The notes: generated from the letters alone by a model not told the origin. Numbered from the stretch's first letter, positions 1 to 9,188 are shown. The stretch is 64,000 nucleotides of DNA from Mucilaginibacter_A sp965201005 (GCF_965201005.1 NZ_OZ241747.1:1674001-1738000), one strand, 5' to 3'. Made by a program: numbers and translations.

Positions 1-1
1 A

Positions 2-262
2 AAAACAGCATGGCTTAAAATAATTTCGGGCGCAGGCATCCTGGTTTTGCTTGATCTGCTGATCGAGCCGGTTGCCATTCATTTCCATTACTGGCATTGG
101 TTTGGCACCGGCATCCCGCTTAAAAATTATATCTGCTGGTTTTTGCTGAGTGCTGTTTTTGTCTATTTCTTTCGGGTTTTTAATTTCAGGACGCAAAACT
201 GGGTTGCACCAACGCTGCTGATCGTTCAGTTTATATTTTTTATGGTTTTGAATTTTGCCTGA
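2..262 (+). CDS. Carotenoid biosynthesis protein, C-terminal part (DUF422/CruF-like), cut by window edge
   Basis: The frame is open to the left edge, so only the last ~86 residues are visible and the true start lies outside the window. The visible part carries the motif LLIEPVAIHFHYWHW followed by GIPLKNYICWF, which resembles the C-terminal region of the DUF422 (CruF-type) membrane proteins found in carotenoid gene clusters. It is very hydrophobic with at least two membrane segments. Family members hydrate or otherwise modify carotenoid ends, but many Bacteroidota members are named only by family. The neighbours ispH and a crtW-like ketolase support a carotenoid role. The family call is from motif memory, so it is moderate. 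Confidence 0.65.
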   Translation, partial: KTAWLKIISGAGILVLLDLLIEPVAIHFHYWHWFGTGIPLKNYICWFLLSAVFVYFFRVFNFRTQNWVAPTLLIVQFIFFMVLNFA

Positions 263-306
263 TAATTAAAGAACTTAAATCCGGCATTTAACGTTAAATT
301 TGCGAT

Positions 307-1158
307 ATGGGAAACTACCAGTTGCAGGTAACAATAGATCAGGATTCCGGCTTTTGTTTTGGCGTTGTTTATGCCATTGACATGGCAGAAGAAATTTTAG
401 CCGAGGATGGTTATTTGTATTGTTTGGGCGATATTGTGCACAATGATGAAGAAGTGGAACGCTTGAAAAAGAAGGGTTTACGTATCATTTCCCACCAGGA
501 TTTGCCAAACCTGCAACACGAAAAAGTGCTGATCCGTGCCCATGGCGAAGCACCGGAAACTTACAAAGTTGCCCTTCAAAACAATATTAATTTAATTGAT
601 GCTTCCTGCCCAGTGGTTTTAAAACTGCAAAACCGCATCAAAACTTCCCATGATCAGGACGAAAAAATATTGATTTTTGGTAAACATGGTCACGCCGAAG
701 TAATTGGTTTACAAGGGCAAACAAACGATGAAGCTTTGGTTTTCCAGGATCTGAAAGAGCTTGACGGGCTAGAACTTCCGCAGAAATTCACGTTGTACAG
801 CCAGACTACCAAAAGCATGGAAAAGTTTTATCACATAAAAGATGAACTAATTAACCGCGGCCATGAAGTAATTGCCAATGATACGATTTGCAGACAGGTT
901 TCCAACCGGGATAAAGATTTGCCGGAATTTGTGAGGCAGTTCAACAAAATCATTTTTGTATCGGGTAAAAAATCCTCTAACGGAAAGGTTTTATATGAAG
1001 TTTGCCGGAAATATAACCCTAACACTTACTTTATTTCCGCTTCGGACGAGCTGGAAATTTCCATGTTTTCCCAGTACGATACAATTGGTATCTGCGGTGC
1101 AACTTCTACGCCAATGTGGCTGATGAAAGAGGTAAAAGGCGTTTTAGAAACCTATTAA
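307..1158 (+). CDS. ispH: 4-hydroxy-3-methylbut-2-enyl diphosphate reductase
   Basis: This enzyme makes IPP and DMAPP in the last step of the MEP isoprenoid pathway, using a [4Fe-4S] cluster. The three expected cluster cysteines are visible: Cys17 in SGFCFGV, Cys101 in DASCPVV and Cys195 in TICRQVSNR. The conserved His45 (IVHN) and His79 (RAHGEAP) and the C-terminal CGATSTP motif are also present. The length of 283 residues is normal. It lies 4 bp upstream of the crtW-like gene and 44 bp after the DUF422 gene, so precursor supply appears co-transcribed with carotenoid modification. The ATG at 307 is the natural start because it is followed directly by the conserved N-terminal region. Confidence 0.93.
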   Translation: MGNYQLQVTIDQDSGFCFGVVYAIDMAEEILAEDGYLYCLGDIVHNDEEVERLKKKGLRIISHQDLPNLQHEKVLIRAHGEAPETYKVALQNNINLIDASCPVVLKLQNRIKTSHDQDEKILIFGKHGHAEVIGLQGQTNDEALVFQDLKELDGLELPQKFTLYSQTTKSMEKFYHIKDELINRGHEVIANDTICRQVSNRDKDLPEFVRQFNKIIFVSGKKSSNGKVLYEVCRKYNPNTYFISASDELEISMFSQYDTIGICGATSTPMWLMKEVKGVLETY

Positions 1159-1162
1159 AATT

Positions 1163-1861
1163 ATGGCTACCGATATAAACATCAAAAAATATACAGCTTC
1201 CGGACTTGGTTTGTTGTTTGCAAGTTTAGTTATTTTTACCTGGATTGCATCCATCATTTTGCTGATGCGCTGGCATTTTAGCTTTTCCAATCCGTTACTA
1301 TATGTGATGATTTTGGTACAGATGCATTTGTACACAGGTTTGTTTATTACGGCACACGATGCCATGCACGGCACTGTTTCCCCAAATCAAACCGTTAATA
1401 AAGTTGTAGGGCAAATCTGCACATTTTTTTACGCTGCGTTTTGGTATCCGAAATTATATACCAAACATCATTTGCACCACAGCCATGTGCATACCGAGCA
1501 TGATCCGGATTACCACAATGGCAGTTTTTCGAGTTGGTTTCTTCGTTTTTTCCGCAATTACTATAGTATCTGGCAAGTTGTTTTTATGGCGGTTTTGTTC
1601 AACGTTTTAAAAATCTGGATTCCGCAGCCGAACCTGATTTTATTTTGGGTTTTGCCCTCGCTGATGAGTACTTTACAACTTTTTTATTTCGGTACGTATT
1701 TGCCGCACAAAGGCGAACACGATAACCATCATCATTCTACCTCACAGAAAAAAAACCATTTCGTTGCTTTTTTTACCTGCTATTTTTTCGGTTATCATTA
1801 TGAACACCATGATTCTCCTGGAACACCGTGGTGGTTGTTGTGGAAGGTGAAAGGTGTTTGA
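1163..1861 (+). CDS. crtW: Beta-carotene ketolase-type membrane di-iron oxygenase (CrtW-like)
   Basis: The 232-residue membrane protein belongs to the fatty-acid-desaturase-like superfamily. Histidine clusters that bind the di-iron centre are visible: HDAMHG (His65, His69), HHLHHSH near residue 105, HDNHHH near residue 193, and HYEHH near residue 213. The string FGTYLPH and the ending HHDSPGTPWW are typical of CrtW ketolases, which insert a 4-keto group into beta-ionone rings, rather than of CrtZ hydroxylases or true desaturases. There are at least four hydrophobic segments. The position directly after ispH in a carotenoid context agrees. A hydroxylase of related fold is the main alternative. 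Confidence 0.78.
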   Translation: MATDINIKKYTASGLGLLFASLVIFTWIASIILLMRWHFSFSNPLLYVMILVQMHLYTGLFITAHDAMHGTVSPNQTVNKVVGQICTFFYAAFWYPKLYTKHHLHHSHVHTEHDPDYHNGSFSSWFLRFFRNYYSIWQVVFMAVLFNVLKIWIPQPNLILFWVLPSLMSTLQLFYFGTYLPHKGEHDNHHHSTSQKKNHFVAFFTCYFFGYHYEHHDSPGTPWWLLWKVKGV

Positions 1862-1914
1862 GGGTTTACTATATTTCTCTTTTTTAAACTTATCTCTTCT
1901 ATCCGGTCAAAATT

Positions 1915-2036
1915 TAAATCTGTTTAAGTTTATTCAGTATGTTTCTGATGCTTCTTTTATCACCTAAAAATTGGTAAGCAATTGATTTATAAAGCTGAAT
2001 GTCAACACCAATTTTTAAGTGATAAAATAAGCATTG
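1915..2036. repeat. Dispersed palindromic MITE-like element, copy 1
   Basis: The inner arms at 1947-1975 and 2007-2034 form a near-perfect inverted repeat: GATGCTTCTTTTATC then CCTAAAAATTGGT, and its complement. The left outer repeat is seen as TCTGTTTAAGTTTATTC just before. The right outer repeat is decayed. The element lies between the crtW-like gene and the lipoprotein gene, in the only large gap there (1862-2158). Confidence 0.85.
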
Positions 2037-2158
2037 TAGATTATAATTGTATAAAAAAATTGGCTATTAAATTATTGTAACATTTTAGTTGCATTGTAAT
2101 TACTTTAATTAGCTTAGTAAAATATTACTTCTCTTTTTTAAACTTAATTCAGACCATT

Positions 2159-4162
2159 ATGAAAAGAAATCTCTACCAGTACGGATTTGTGGTTCTTTTA
2201 CTATTATCCGTTTCCTGCAAAAAGAACGAATCAGAAATAGACAAAGCCTTGAGTAAAGGGAAAGATTCGGCTGCTTTAAATTTAAAAGGCTTGTCTTCTT
2301 CAATGATGTTGAACAGTTTAGCTACATCTGTTTTTGAAAACCATGACGATGATTCTATAGAAAGGGTAACCATTTTAGGCAACCAGCTTACCAATCCTTA
2401 TCTAATTCCTAATATGCAGCAAGCTTATAGGAACTTGAGTATCACAAATGTGCCTGTTAATGTTACTAATTTGTATGTCCGTTTTAAACCTTCCAGTGTA
2501 GACCAATTGGATGTTTTGACCACTGCGATGGAAGCACAAAACTTAGAAGTGTTTGATACGCCGGTGGATTATGATGTAACCTATGAAGGGGATTACTATC
2601 AAGACCCTTCTATACCACAGGAACAGATAACCTGGCAGTACGCTGTAGTGCCGCCTAACTTTCAGTTTCCATCAGGCATACAATATGAAACTTTGGCACA
2701 AATACATATCCCGGGTGATAATTACACTGCGGTAGAAACCGAAGCTGAAAGACTGGCAGCATCTTCAACCAACCAACCCAATTCTGTAAGGCCTCAGCCA
2801 AACGTGCCTCAATGTGATATTGACAATCATTGGGATTACGCTGCCCACACCTGTGTCCCCAATGATTGCCCTATAGACTATTATTGGAACGGAACAAGTT
2901 GTCAACCAAATACTCCTCCTCCCACGTCTCAGCCGCCAGCACCGGCTGTAGACGCTTCGGTACCAGGAGGTGGGATATTGGTGTATGATACACAAACGAA
3001 TACTAACCGGCCTGTAAAAAAGGCAACTATTGTAGCTAGGCGATGGTTTAAAATTGAACGGGGTTTTACCGATAACAATGGACATTACCAGTTAACAAAA
3101 CGCTTTAAAAATAATGTTCGCGTATTGGTTAAATTTAAAAACGGCGATGCAGAAGTTCGGGGTTTAAGAGGTGTTCGCTTATGGCAGATGCTTTTTCCGC
3201 TTAAAAAAGCAATAGGTCTTTTCAGTGGAGACAAAAGTAATATTAGCTATACTTTTGCTACATATACTAATCCAAACTCAAAAGGAAATAGATACTGGGC
3301 AGGGGCAACAACAAATAATGCTGTTCAGGATTATCGGGATTACGCCCCTGTTGAAGGGATTGGTTTACCTCCAACAGGATTAAAAATATTATTAACAAAT
3401 AATATTCCCAGTGGAGCTTCACCTATGTGGAACAAACGAACAATCAACAATCTACCAAAAGAGTTTGTATATACTTACTTAGCTTCTGCTACAGTAGTAA
3501 CAGGTATAATTGATGCGTTAATCATTGTCCTCAAGCATCAAATAGATATTGCTGTAAGTTACAAATACCCTACATCTGATGAACTTAAAGAAACAATCTA
3601 TCACGAACTTACCCATGCTGCGCATTATGCTGCTTTAGGCAATGGTTGGTATGGCCCTTTTGTTGATGCTGAACTTAGTGCGCTAAATGCAACCTATTTT
3701 TCTGATAAGGCATATGTCCCTTATGGAAGAAGCACAAGTTCATATCATAATATTATAGCTTTGGGCGAAAGCTGGGCCTATTATATGGGGCATTATTTGG
3801 CCGATAAAGAATATGGCAGGATTGCAGGATGCCAAAATGAACAGATTGGCGGTGGCTATTATTGTAATGCTAACAATACTCGCAACCCGCACTTAGATGT
3901 TTTGGAAGCCTTTGATCCAAACTTGCAAGGCGACCCTTTTAATTGGATACCGCAGGGGTTGTTTTATGATTTGAAGGATCCGGCAAATGAAACTAATTTT
4001 CCTGTAACAGATCAAGTTTCAGGTTACACAAACCAACAGATGTTTAATGCTTTTCAATCAAACATCACCAATTTGCAGGATTATCGAATTAAACTATTGC
4101 AAAGTACTACTAACCCCACGTCTGGTTTTGTTCCTAATCTATTTTTCCAATACCATTATTAA
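2159..4162 (+). CDS. Lipoprotein with putative HExxH zinc metallopeptidase domain
   Basis: A 667-residue protein with a lipoprotein signal (LLLSVSCKKN, Cys at about 20), so it is probably membrane-anchored. Residues ~220-260 hold a Pro- and Cys-rich linker (CDIDNHWDYAAHTC, CPIDYYWNGTSC). Residues ~272-340 resemble a carboxypeptidase-regulatory-like beta-sandwich. At about residue 480 there is YHELTHAAHY, a classic HExxH zinc site, followed ~55 residues later by ALGESWAYYMG, whose Glu could be the third ligand as in gluzincins. The overall family is not one I recognise. The next gene starts 7 bp downstream and also encodes a lipoprotein, so the two probably form an operon. Peptidase activity is inferred from the motif only. 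Confidence 0.72.
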   Translation: MKRNLYQYGFVVLLLLSVSCKKNESEIDKALSKGKDSAALNLKGLSSSMMLNSLATSVFENHDDDSIERVTILGNQLTNPYLIPNMQQAYRNLSITNVPVNVTNLYVRFKPSSVDQLDVLTTAMEAQNLEVFDTPVDYDVTYEGDYYQDPSIPQEQITWQYAVVPPNFQFPSGIQYETLAQIHIPGDNYTAVETEAERLAASSTNQPNSVRPQPNVPQCDIDNHWDYAAHTCVPNDCPIDYYWNGTSCQPNTPPPTSQPPAPAVDASVPGGGILVYDTQTNTNRPVKKATIVARRWFKIERGFTDNNGHYQLTKRFKNNVRVLVKFKNGDAEVRGLRGVRLWQMLFPLKKAIGLFSGDKSNISYTFATYTNPNSKGNRYWAGATTNNAVQDYRDYAPVEGIGLPPTGLKILLTNNIPSGASPMWNKRTINNLPKEFVYTYLASATVVTGIIDALIIVLKHQIDIAVSYKYPTSDELKETIYHELTHAAHYAALGNGWYGPFVDAELSALNATYFSDKAYVPYGRSTSSYHNIIALGESWAYYMGHYLADKEYGRIAGCQNEQIGGGYYCNANNTRNPHLDVLEAFDPNLQGDPFNWIPQGLFYDLKDPANETNFPVTDQVSGYTNQQMFNAFQSNITNLQDYRIKLLQSTTNPTSGFVPNLFFQYHY

Positions 4163-4169
4163 AATTGTT

Positions 4170-4796
4170 ATGAAAAACTTTGTGGTAGCCATTAGTTTAT
4201 TTTGTATTGTGATACTAAATAGCGGATGTCCAAAGTCATCGTGTATTAAAACTAATTATTCATTTGCTGTAAATTCACAAATTAGTCCCGATTTAGATAG
4301 TATTCGGTTAGGGGATACACTTTACCTTACTTCATCTTTTCCCAAAAAATTAGTTGACGATTATACTAAAACTGTTGTCGATTATAGTAACTCTATGGGT
4401 ATTGGTAGTACGTTAGGTTTAGTAAAATTGGTTAACGGTAGTTACCCAGGAAAAGATGCTGTTAATAGCTTCAAATACTCTAATGTGACAGGAAGTGTTT
4501 ATAATGATAAAAGTATTCCCAGTCCTGATAAAATTCAGCAACTAAAATATGATGAGGTCAATGACAATTACAAACTTAAAATTGGAATAATTCCAATGGA
4601 AAAAGGTGTTTACTATTTAGGGGTAGGTAATGGTTTAAGCAATGGAAGAAATAAAAGTAATAGCTGCGAAAAAGCAAGTTTTAATATTACAATGATTAAT
4701 ACGTCTCAACATTTAAATTACTTTAGTGCTTGGAATCCTAATGGAACTCTTAGTACTTATGAAAAAGACAGGGCTTATTTTTTCAAAGTTTATTGA
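4170..4796 (+). CDS. Small lipoprotein of unknown function
   Basis: The chosen ATG at 4170 gives a 208-residue protein with a clear lipoprotein signal (ISLFCIVILNSGC), 7 bp after the metallopeptidase-like gene. An in-frame reading from further upstream is possible but would overlap that gene and bury the signal peptide. The mature part is rich in Ser, Asn and Tyr, with three further Cys residues, and looks like a beta-rich extracytoplasmic domain. I do not recognise the family. It may be a partner of the preceding protein. Its TGA stop at 4794-4796 falls at the very first base of a dispersed repeat element. Confidence 0.7.
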   Translation: MKNFVVAISLFCIVILNSGCPKSSCIKTNYSFAVNSQISPDLDSIRLGDTLYLTSSFPKKLVDDYTKTVVDYSNSMGIGSTLGLVKLVNGSYPGKDAVNSFKYSNVTGSVYNDKSIPSPDKIQQLKYDEVNDNYKLKIGIIPMEKGVYYLGVGNGLSNGRNKSNSCEKASFNITMINTSQHLNYFSAWNPNGTLSTYEKDRAYFFKVY

Positions 4797-4906
4797 AACC
4801 TGTTTAAATTATTGTTCAATTAATTTTCATGCTTCTTTCAGCACCAATTTTTTAGTGCTAAAAGAAGCATGATTGTTTTTTAGGAATAAATTTGAACAGC
4901 AGCTTA
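4795..4906. repeat. Dispersed palindromic MITE-like element, copy 2 (compact)
   Basis: The outer repeats are GAAACCTGTTTAAATT at the left and AATTTGAACAGCAGCTT (as read, 4889-4905) at the right. The core at 4828-4871 is a hairpin, CATGCTTCTTTCAGCAC / GTGCTAAAAGAAGCATG, with a very short centre. The left end overlaps the stop codon of the preceding lipoprotein gene. Confidence 0.82.
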
Positions 4907-4966
4907 CCATCAATCAAACCAATTTCAATTAGTGGCAAGTTGGTATATTAGAAAAAATTAATCGAT

Positions 4967-7567
4967 ATGTTGGCTTTGCTTATTAAACAACTAAATGTAA
5001 GATGGTTAGTAGCTGGTTTATGTGTTTTGCTCTCCATAACGGTAAGCTGTTACGGGCAGCAAACAAACGCCATCCGGAGAATAAACTCGTTTGCGGATAG
5101 CCTGGCAAAAACCCTTCCTGTAGAAAAACTTTACTTGCAAACAAACAAACCAATTTATAACTCCGGAGATACTTTGTGGTTTAAAGGTTATTTGTTTGAT
5201 GCCAAAAATTTAACCCCGTCCATCAAAAGCGGCCTTGTTTATATAGAAGTTATCGACAAAGACAACCAAATCATCAAGCGTATGCTTTTTCAGGTTGAAG
5301 ATGGCTTGTTCCGCGGTTCAATCGCATTAGACAATGAACTGCGTGCCGGTGATTTTACTTTGCGGGCCTACACCAACTGGATGAGGAACTGGGGCACTGA
5401 TTATGTTTTTACTAAAAAGCTTTTCTACATCAACACAACGCCAGCTTCTCTTGTCAATAACTCAGGCAATGCGTTAAATTTCAACAAGTCCAACGGCAAT
5501 ACTGCCAATCAATCAAACAGGACAGAAGATATTGACCTACAATTTATGCCGGAAGGCGGAAACCTGGTTAACGGACTGCAATCAAAGGTCGGTTTTAAAG
5601 CAATTGCAGCAAACGGCTTGGGCAAAGATGTTTCCGGGAAGATTTACAACAGTAAAAAGCAGGAAGTAGCAAGCTTTAAAACAACACATGCAGGAATGGG
5701 CTCTTTTGATTTTATCCCAAAGGCCGGTGAAACTTATGTTGCAAATATTATTACTGCAGGAATGGAACCTAAAACCTACGCTCTACCAAAAACGGAAGCA
5801 TCAGGGGTTGCTTTGAAAATTACCAATGATCTTGAAAGTGATGTGTTGAAGATCAACATGGTTTGTTCTGAAACGATTTCTAAAACAGCTTTGTATTATC
5901 TCATAGCACAATCCCGCGGCGTGGTTTGCTATGGTGCGATTGCAAAATTTACAAATAAGGAAGTGAACTCTGTGATACAAAAAGATAAATTTCCAACCGG
6001 CATTGTCCGCATTACTTTGTTTGATGAAAACCTAAACCCCGTTAATGAACGCCTTACTTTTGTAAACCATCAGGACGGATTGAACATTCGCCTAAAAACA
6101 GCCCAGGAAAATTACCAGACCCGCGACAGCGTAACCCTACACCTAAAAGTAGCCGATAAAAACAGTATGCCGATACAGGGAAGTTTTGGCGTTGCGGTTA
6201 CAGACGATGGCCTTGTTGCAGCTGATACGGCAAGCAATATTTTTACACGTTTATTTTTAACAAGCGATTTAAAAGGCACGGTTGAAAATCCAGCATATTA
6301 TTTAATTTCAAAGGCAGAGAATTGGACAGCCCTGGAAAACCTGCTGCTCACCCAAGGCTGGGTTGGTTATCATTGGGACAAAAACTTTAAAATTCCGCAA
6401 GTAAAATATGCGGCACAGCCTGAATTTGCTGTAAAAGGGAAATTGACCAACCTGCTTAACAAAGGCGTTCCAAACGTCCCTGTCAAGCTGTTTTCCAGGC
6501 ACCCGTTTTTTACAATGGATACGATCAGCAACCAAAGCGGTGAGTTCACGTTCAGAAATTTGCCATTGATTGATACCGGCAATTTCCTGCTACAGGCCCT
6601 GAACAAGAAAGGCAAAAGCAGGAACGTTGGTTTTGAGATGCAGGACGAAGAGCCTTTGCCTTTGCCCGCCCTTGCAAAAGCCAAAAAATACCCCCGTAAC
6701 TATTTTGCAGACAGCACCTCGCTTGTTGTGATAAAAAACAATGTTGAGGCAAAAAGGCAAACCGAAGAAGTCTTGTTTGGCAAGAATGTTTTGAAAGAGG
6801 TGGTTATCAAAGGCAAAAGGGTGGTAAAAGGCTCAAAAAACCTGAATGGGCCAGGCAATGCAGACCAGATATTGGACGAAAAAGACATGCTCAAAGCTGC
6901 AAAAACGCCATTGATGGATTTTTTGAACAGCAAGATCAAAGGTTTTCATGAAGGAATGTTTCCGGTAAGGATTAGTCCCGGTTCTAAGTTTTGTTATATG
7001 ATAAAAGCCAATCGTGTAAAATTCATTTTTGATGGTATTAATGCTGAACTCTATTTTCAGCCAGATGACGAATCAAAATATGATAGACTGATTTATTTGA
7101 ATGGAATAATTGAACAGTTTACTGCAGAAGATATAAAAGGAATAGAAGTGCTGTATAGTGGTAAATACAACAACATATATAATGCAAAAATATCTTCTGG
7201 TGAGTTAGCTGGTTTTATCAGTCCTGTAAATGACCGCGACTATGCCTACATCGAAATCACAACAAATTCAGGCAGAGGGCCTTTAATCAATTCTAAAAAC
7301 GGCTTTTATTTGTACAGGCCGCTGATGCCGGCTCTTGAAAAAGATTTTTATACGCCAAAATATACAAGCAGGGAAACGCAGGTAAAAACAAATTTCAGGC
7401 CGACGATACATTGGGAACCGGACGTAATAACAGACGCAAAAGGCGAGGCAATACTTAAATTCTTTACCTCAGACCGGACAGGCAATTATACAATTATTGC
7501 AGAGGGAAGCAACATGAACGGGCTTATTGGCTTTGGTAGCGGTAAAGTTTCGGTTAAAAAGGATTGA
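4967..7567 (+). CDS. Large secreted protein with MG2 (alpha-2-macroglobulin-like) domain
   Basis: An 866-residue protein with an N-terminal hydrophobic segment ending VSCYGQQ, a likely signal peptide. Residues ~50-160 carry LPVEKLYLQTNKPIYNSGDTLW, the signature of the MG2 domain that begins many large Bacteroidota surface proteins. A carboxypeptidase-regulatory-like beta repeat follows near residues 490-560 (FAVKGKLTNLLNKGVPNVPV). Residues ~590-800 look like a TonB-plug-type domain (EVVIKGKR). The C-terminus (DRTGNYTIIAEGSNMNG) is again macroglobulin-like. Thioester and bait-region motifs are not seen. The function is unknown; proteins of this type are often found near TonB receptors. Downstream is hemH on the same strand, after a 145-bp gap. 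Confidence 0.72.
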   Translation: MLALLIKQLNVRWLVAGLCVLLSITVSCYGQQTNAIRRINSFADSLAKTLPVEKLYLQTNKPIYNSGDTLWFKGYLFDAKNLTPSIKSGLVYIEVIDKDNQIIKRMLFQVEDGLFRGSIALDNELRAGDFTLRAYTNWMRNWGTDYVFTKKLFYINTTPASLVNNSGNALNFNKSNGNTANQSNRTEDIDLQFMPEGGNLVNGLQSKVGFKAIAANGLGKDVSGKIYNSKKQEVASFKTTHAGMGSFDFIPKAGETYVANIITAGMEPKTYALPKTEASGVALKITNDLESDVLKINMVCSETISKTALYYLIAQSRGVVCYGAIAKFTNKEVNSVIQKDKFPTGIVRITLFDENLNPVNERLTFVNHQDGLNIRLKTAQENYQTRDSVTLHLKVADKNSMPIQGSFGVAVTDDGLVAADTASNIFTRLFLTSDLKGTVENPAYYLISKAENWTALENLLLTQGWVGYHWDKNFKIPQVKYAAQPEFAVKGKLTNLLNKGVPNVPVKLFSRHPFFTMDTISNQSGEFTFRNLPLIDTGNFLLQALNKKGKSRNVGFEMQDEEPLPLPALAKAKKYPRNYFADSTSLVVIKNNVEAKRQTEEVLFGKNVLKEVVIKGKRVVKGSKNLNGPGNADQILDEKDMLKAAKTPLMDFLNSKIKGFHEGMFPVRISPGSKFCYMIKANRVKFIFDGINAELYFQPDDESKYDRLIYLNGIIEQFTAEDIKGIEVLYSGKYNNIYNAKISSGELAGFISPVNDRDYAYIEITTNSGRGPLINSKNGFYLYRPLMPALEKDFYTPKYTSRETQVKTNFRPTIHWEPDVITDAKGEAILKFFTSDRTGNYTIIAEGSNMNGLIGFGSGKVSVKKD

Positions 7568-7660
7568 AATGAAGTTCTAAACCTGAGTCAACAATCCGAA
7601 AACAATATGTTATTACCTGGTAAAATTGACTTCAATTACTCTTTTTCATAATCACTTCAA

Positions 7661-7697
7661 TCCAATAAAACCTATTTTTGCACGATAAAAGAAGCAT
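7661..7697. repeat. Single arm of the dispersed repeat, upstream of hemH
   Basis: The sequence ends GATAAAAGAAGCAT at 7684-7697, preceded by CCTATTTTTGCAC, which corresponds to one inner arm of the dispersed element. No partner arm is present. A TATTTTTG at 7673-7680 also fits the Bacteroidota -7 box, but no good -33 element is placed upstream, so I do not call a promoter. Confidence 0.7.
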
Positions 7698-7712
7698 TGC
7701 CGCAATTAGTTT

Positions 7713-8729
7713 ATGGGAAAAAAAGGAGTTTTATTGGTGAATTTGGGCACGCCCGATAGTCCGAAAACAGCAGATGTACGCAAATATTTAGGGGAATTTT
7801 TGATGGACGGCCGCGTGATCGACATCAATCCTGCTTTGCGTGCTTTGCTGGTCAAAGGTGCAATTGTCCCTTTTCGGTCGCCAAAATCGGCTAAATTATA
7901 TAAGGAAATTTGGTCGCCCGAAAACGGTTCACCGCTTTTATATTACAGCATCAAGCAAGCCGAATTGTTGCAGGAAAAGTTGGGCGATGATTACCAGGTA
8001 GAACTGGCGATGCGCTACCAAAACCCTTCCATCGAATCGGCTTTGAACAAACTAAAAGCTGCTAATGTAGATAGTTTGAAAGTGATCGCGCTTTTCCCAC
8101 AATATGCTTCGGCCAGCAGCGGTTCTGTTTACCAAAAAGTGATGGAACTGGTAAGCAAGTGGTTGACGATCCCGGATTTATCTTTTGTGAATTCCTTTCA
8201 CAACAATGAATTAATGATCGAGAATTTTGCGGAGAACGGTGCCAAGCATCAGCCGGAAACTTATGATCATATTTTGTTCAGTTTCCACGGATTGCCGCAA
8301 CGGCAACTCATAAAATCCGATCCGACCCAAAAACATTGCCTAAAAACAGCAGATTGCTGCGCTACTTTAACGGATGCCAATAAATTTTGCTATTCTGCCC
8401 AATGCCACGATACGGCGCGTTTAATTGCGGAGAAGCTAAACCTCAGCAAAGAAAAATATACCATTTGCTTCCAATCACGCTTGGGCAATGATCCTTGGGT
8501 AAAACCTTATACAGTTGAAGTAGTGGCAGAACTGGCCAAACAAGGCAAAAAACGGATGCTGGTATTTTGTCCGGCTTTTGTGGCCGATTGTCTGGAAACG
8601 GTTTACGAAGTTTCGGTTGAATATGGTGAAGAATTTAAAGCTTTGGGCGGAGAAAAAATCCAACTGGTAGAAAGTTTAAATGATTCGCCGAAATTTATCG
8701 AGGCTTTGCGGGAAATGGCTGTTGCCTGA
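7713..8729 (+). CDS. hemH: Ferrochelatase
   Basis: This enzyme inserts ferrous iron into protoporphyrin IX (or coproporphyrin III) in haem synthesis. The 338-residue length is typical. The N-terminus GVLLVNLGTPDSP, the central FSFHGLPQRQL with the catalytic His, and the C-terminal CPAFVADCLET with conserved Glu are all characteristic. A cysteine group in KHCLKTADCC and KFCYSAQC (residues ~209-230) suggests a [2Fe-2S]-type or metal-binding insertion known in some ferrochelatases. Dispersed-repeat arms sit immediately upstream and downstream. It is followed on the same strand by rpsO, which has its own promoter-like site. Confidence 0.93.
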   Translation: MGKKGVLLVNLGTPDSPKTADVRKYLGEFLMDGRVIDINPALRALLVKGAIVPFRSPKSAKLYKEIWSPENGSPLLYYSIKQAELLQEKLGDDYQVELAMRYQNPSIESALNKLKAANVDSLKVIALFPQYASASSGSVYQKVMELVSKWLTIPDLSFVNSFHNNELMIENFAENGAKHQPETYDHILFSFHGLPQRQLIKSDPTQKHCLKTADCCATLTDANKFCYSAQCHDTARLIAEKLNLSKEKYTICFQSRLGNDPWVKPYTVEVVAELAKQGKKRMLVFCPAFVADCLETVYEVSVEYGEEFKALGGEKIQLVESLNDSPKFIEALREMAVA

Positions 8730-8740
8730 TCTGGTCATAC

Positions 8741-8768
8741 ACCAATTTTTACCCGATAAAAGAAGCAT
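8741..8768. repeat. Single arm of the dispersed repeat, downstream of hemH
   Basis: ACCAATTTTTACC followed by CGATAAAAGAAGCAT is one inner arm without a partner. It fills most of the short hemH-rpsO gap. Confidence 0.75.
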
Positions 8769-8777
8769 TGTAAACCC

Positions 8778-8808
8778 TTGTTTCCTGAAAAAATTCCGCT
8801 TATCTTCG
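8778..8808 (+). promoter_or_regulatory. Probable rpsO promoter
   Basis: TTG at 8778-8780 is followed after 20 bp by TATCTTCG at 8801-8808. This matches the Bacteroidota housekeeping pattern (TTG near -33, TAnnTTTG near -7) with one mismatch in the -7 box. It lies 46 bp before the rpsO start. The call rests on motif and spacing only. Confidence 0.5.
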
Positions 8809-8854
8809 CGCCACAATTCACACAAATTATTCACGCTTTAATATTATTCAGGTA

Positions 8855-9133
8855 ATGTATTTAAGTAAAGACGCAAAAGCTGAGATTTTTGCCAAACACG
8901 GACAAAGTGCAACTGACACCGGTTCTGCCGAAGGCCAGGTAGCGTTGTTCACCACCCGGATTGCCCATTTGACCGGACATTTGAAAAAAAACAAAAAAGA
9001 TTTTTCTACCCAATTATCCTTACAGAAATTGGTTGGTAAACGTCGGGCCTTGCTGGGCTATTTGTTTAAAAAGGATATTAACCGTTACCGTGCCATTATC
9101 AAGGCATTGGAACTTAGGGATATTATCAAATAA
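8855..9133 (+). CDS. rpsO: 30S ribosomal protein S15
   Basis: A 92-residue primary 16S rRNA-binding protein of the small subunit. The characteristic helix motif DTGSAEGQVALFTTRI, the segment HLKKNKKDFSTQLSLQ and the region VGKRRALLGYLFKKD are all present. It is followed by a strong intrinsic terminator at 9151-9183 and then by pnp, the widely conserved rpsO-pnp order. Here a full dispersed element has been inserted between the two genes. Confidence 0.96.
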   Translation: MYLSKDAKAEIFAKHGQSATDTGSAEGQVALFTTRIAHLTGHLKKNKKDFSTQLSLQKLVGKRRALLGYLFKKDINRYRAIIKALELRDIIK

Positions 9134-9150
9134 CCTGGAGTAATTTCCGC

Positions 9151-9183
9151 AAAAAAGCCATCTCAATTGTAGGTGGCTTTTTT
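9151..9183 (+). terminator. Intrinsic terminator after rpsO
   Basis: AAAAAAGCCA and TGGCTTTTTT form a 10-bp stem around a 13-base loop, ending in a T-run. It lies 18 bp after the rpsO stop codon, so rpsO can be terminated before pnp. Confidence 0.85.
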
Positions 9184-9188
9184 ACTTT

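Noticed and set aside
295..302. TAAATTTG just before ispH as a promoter -7 box
   Set aside because: The start codon is only 4 bp further on, so transcription would begin inside the gene, and no TTG lies at the right distance.
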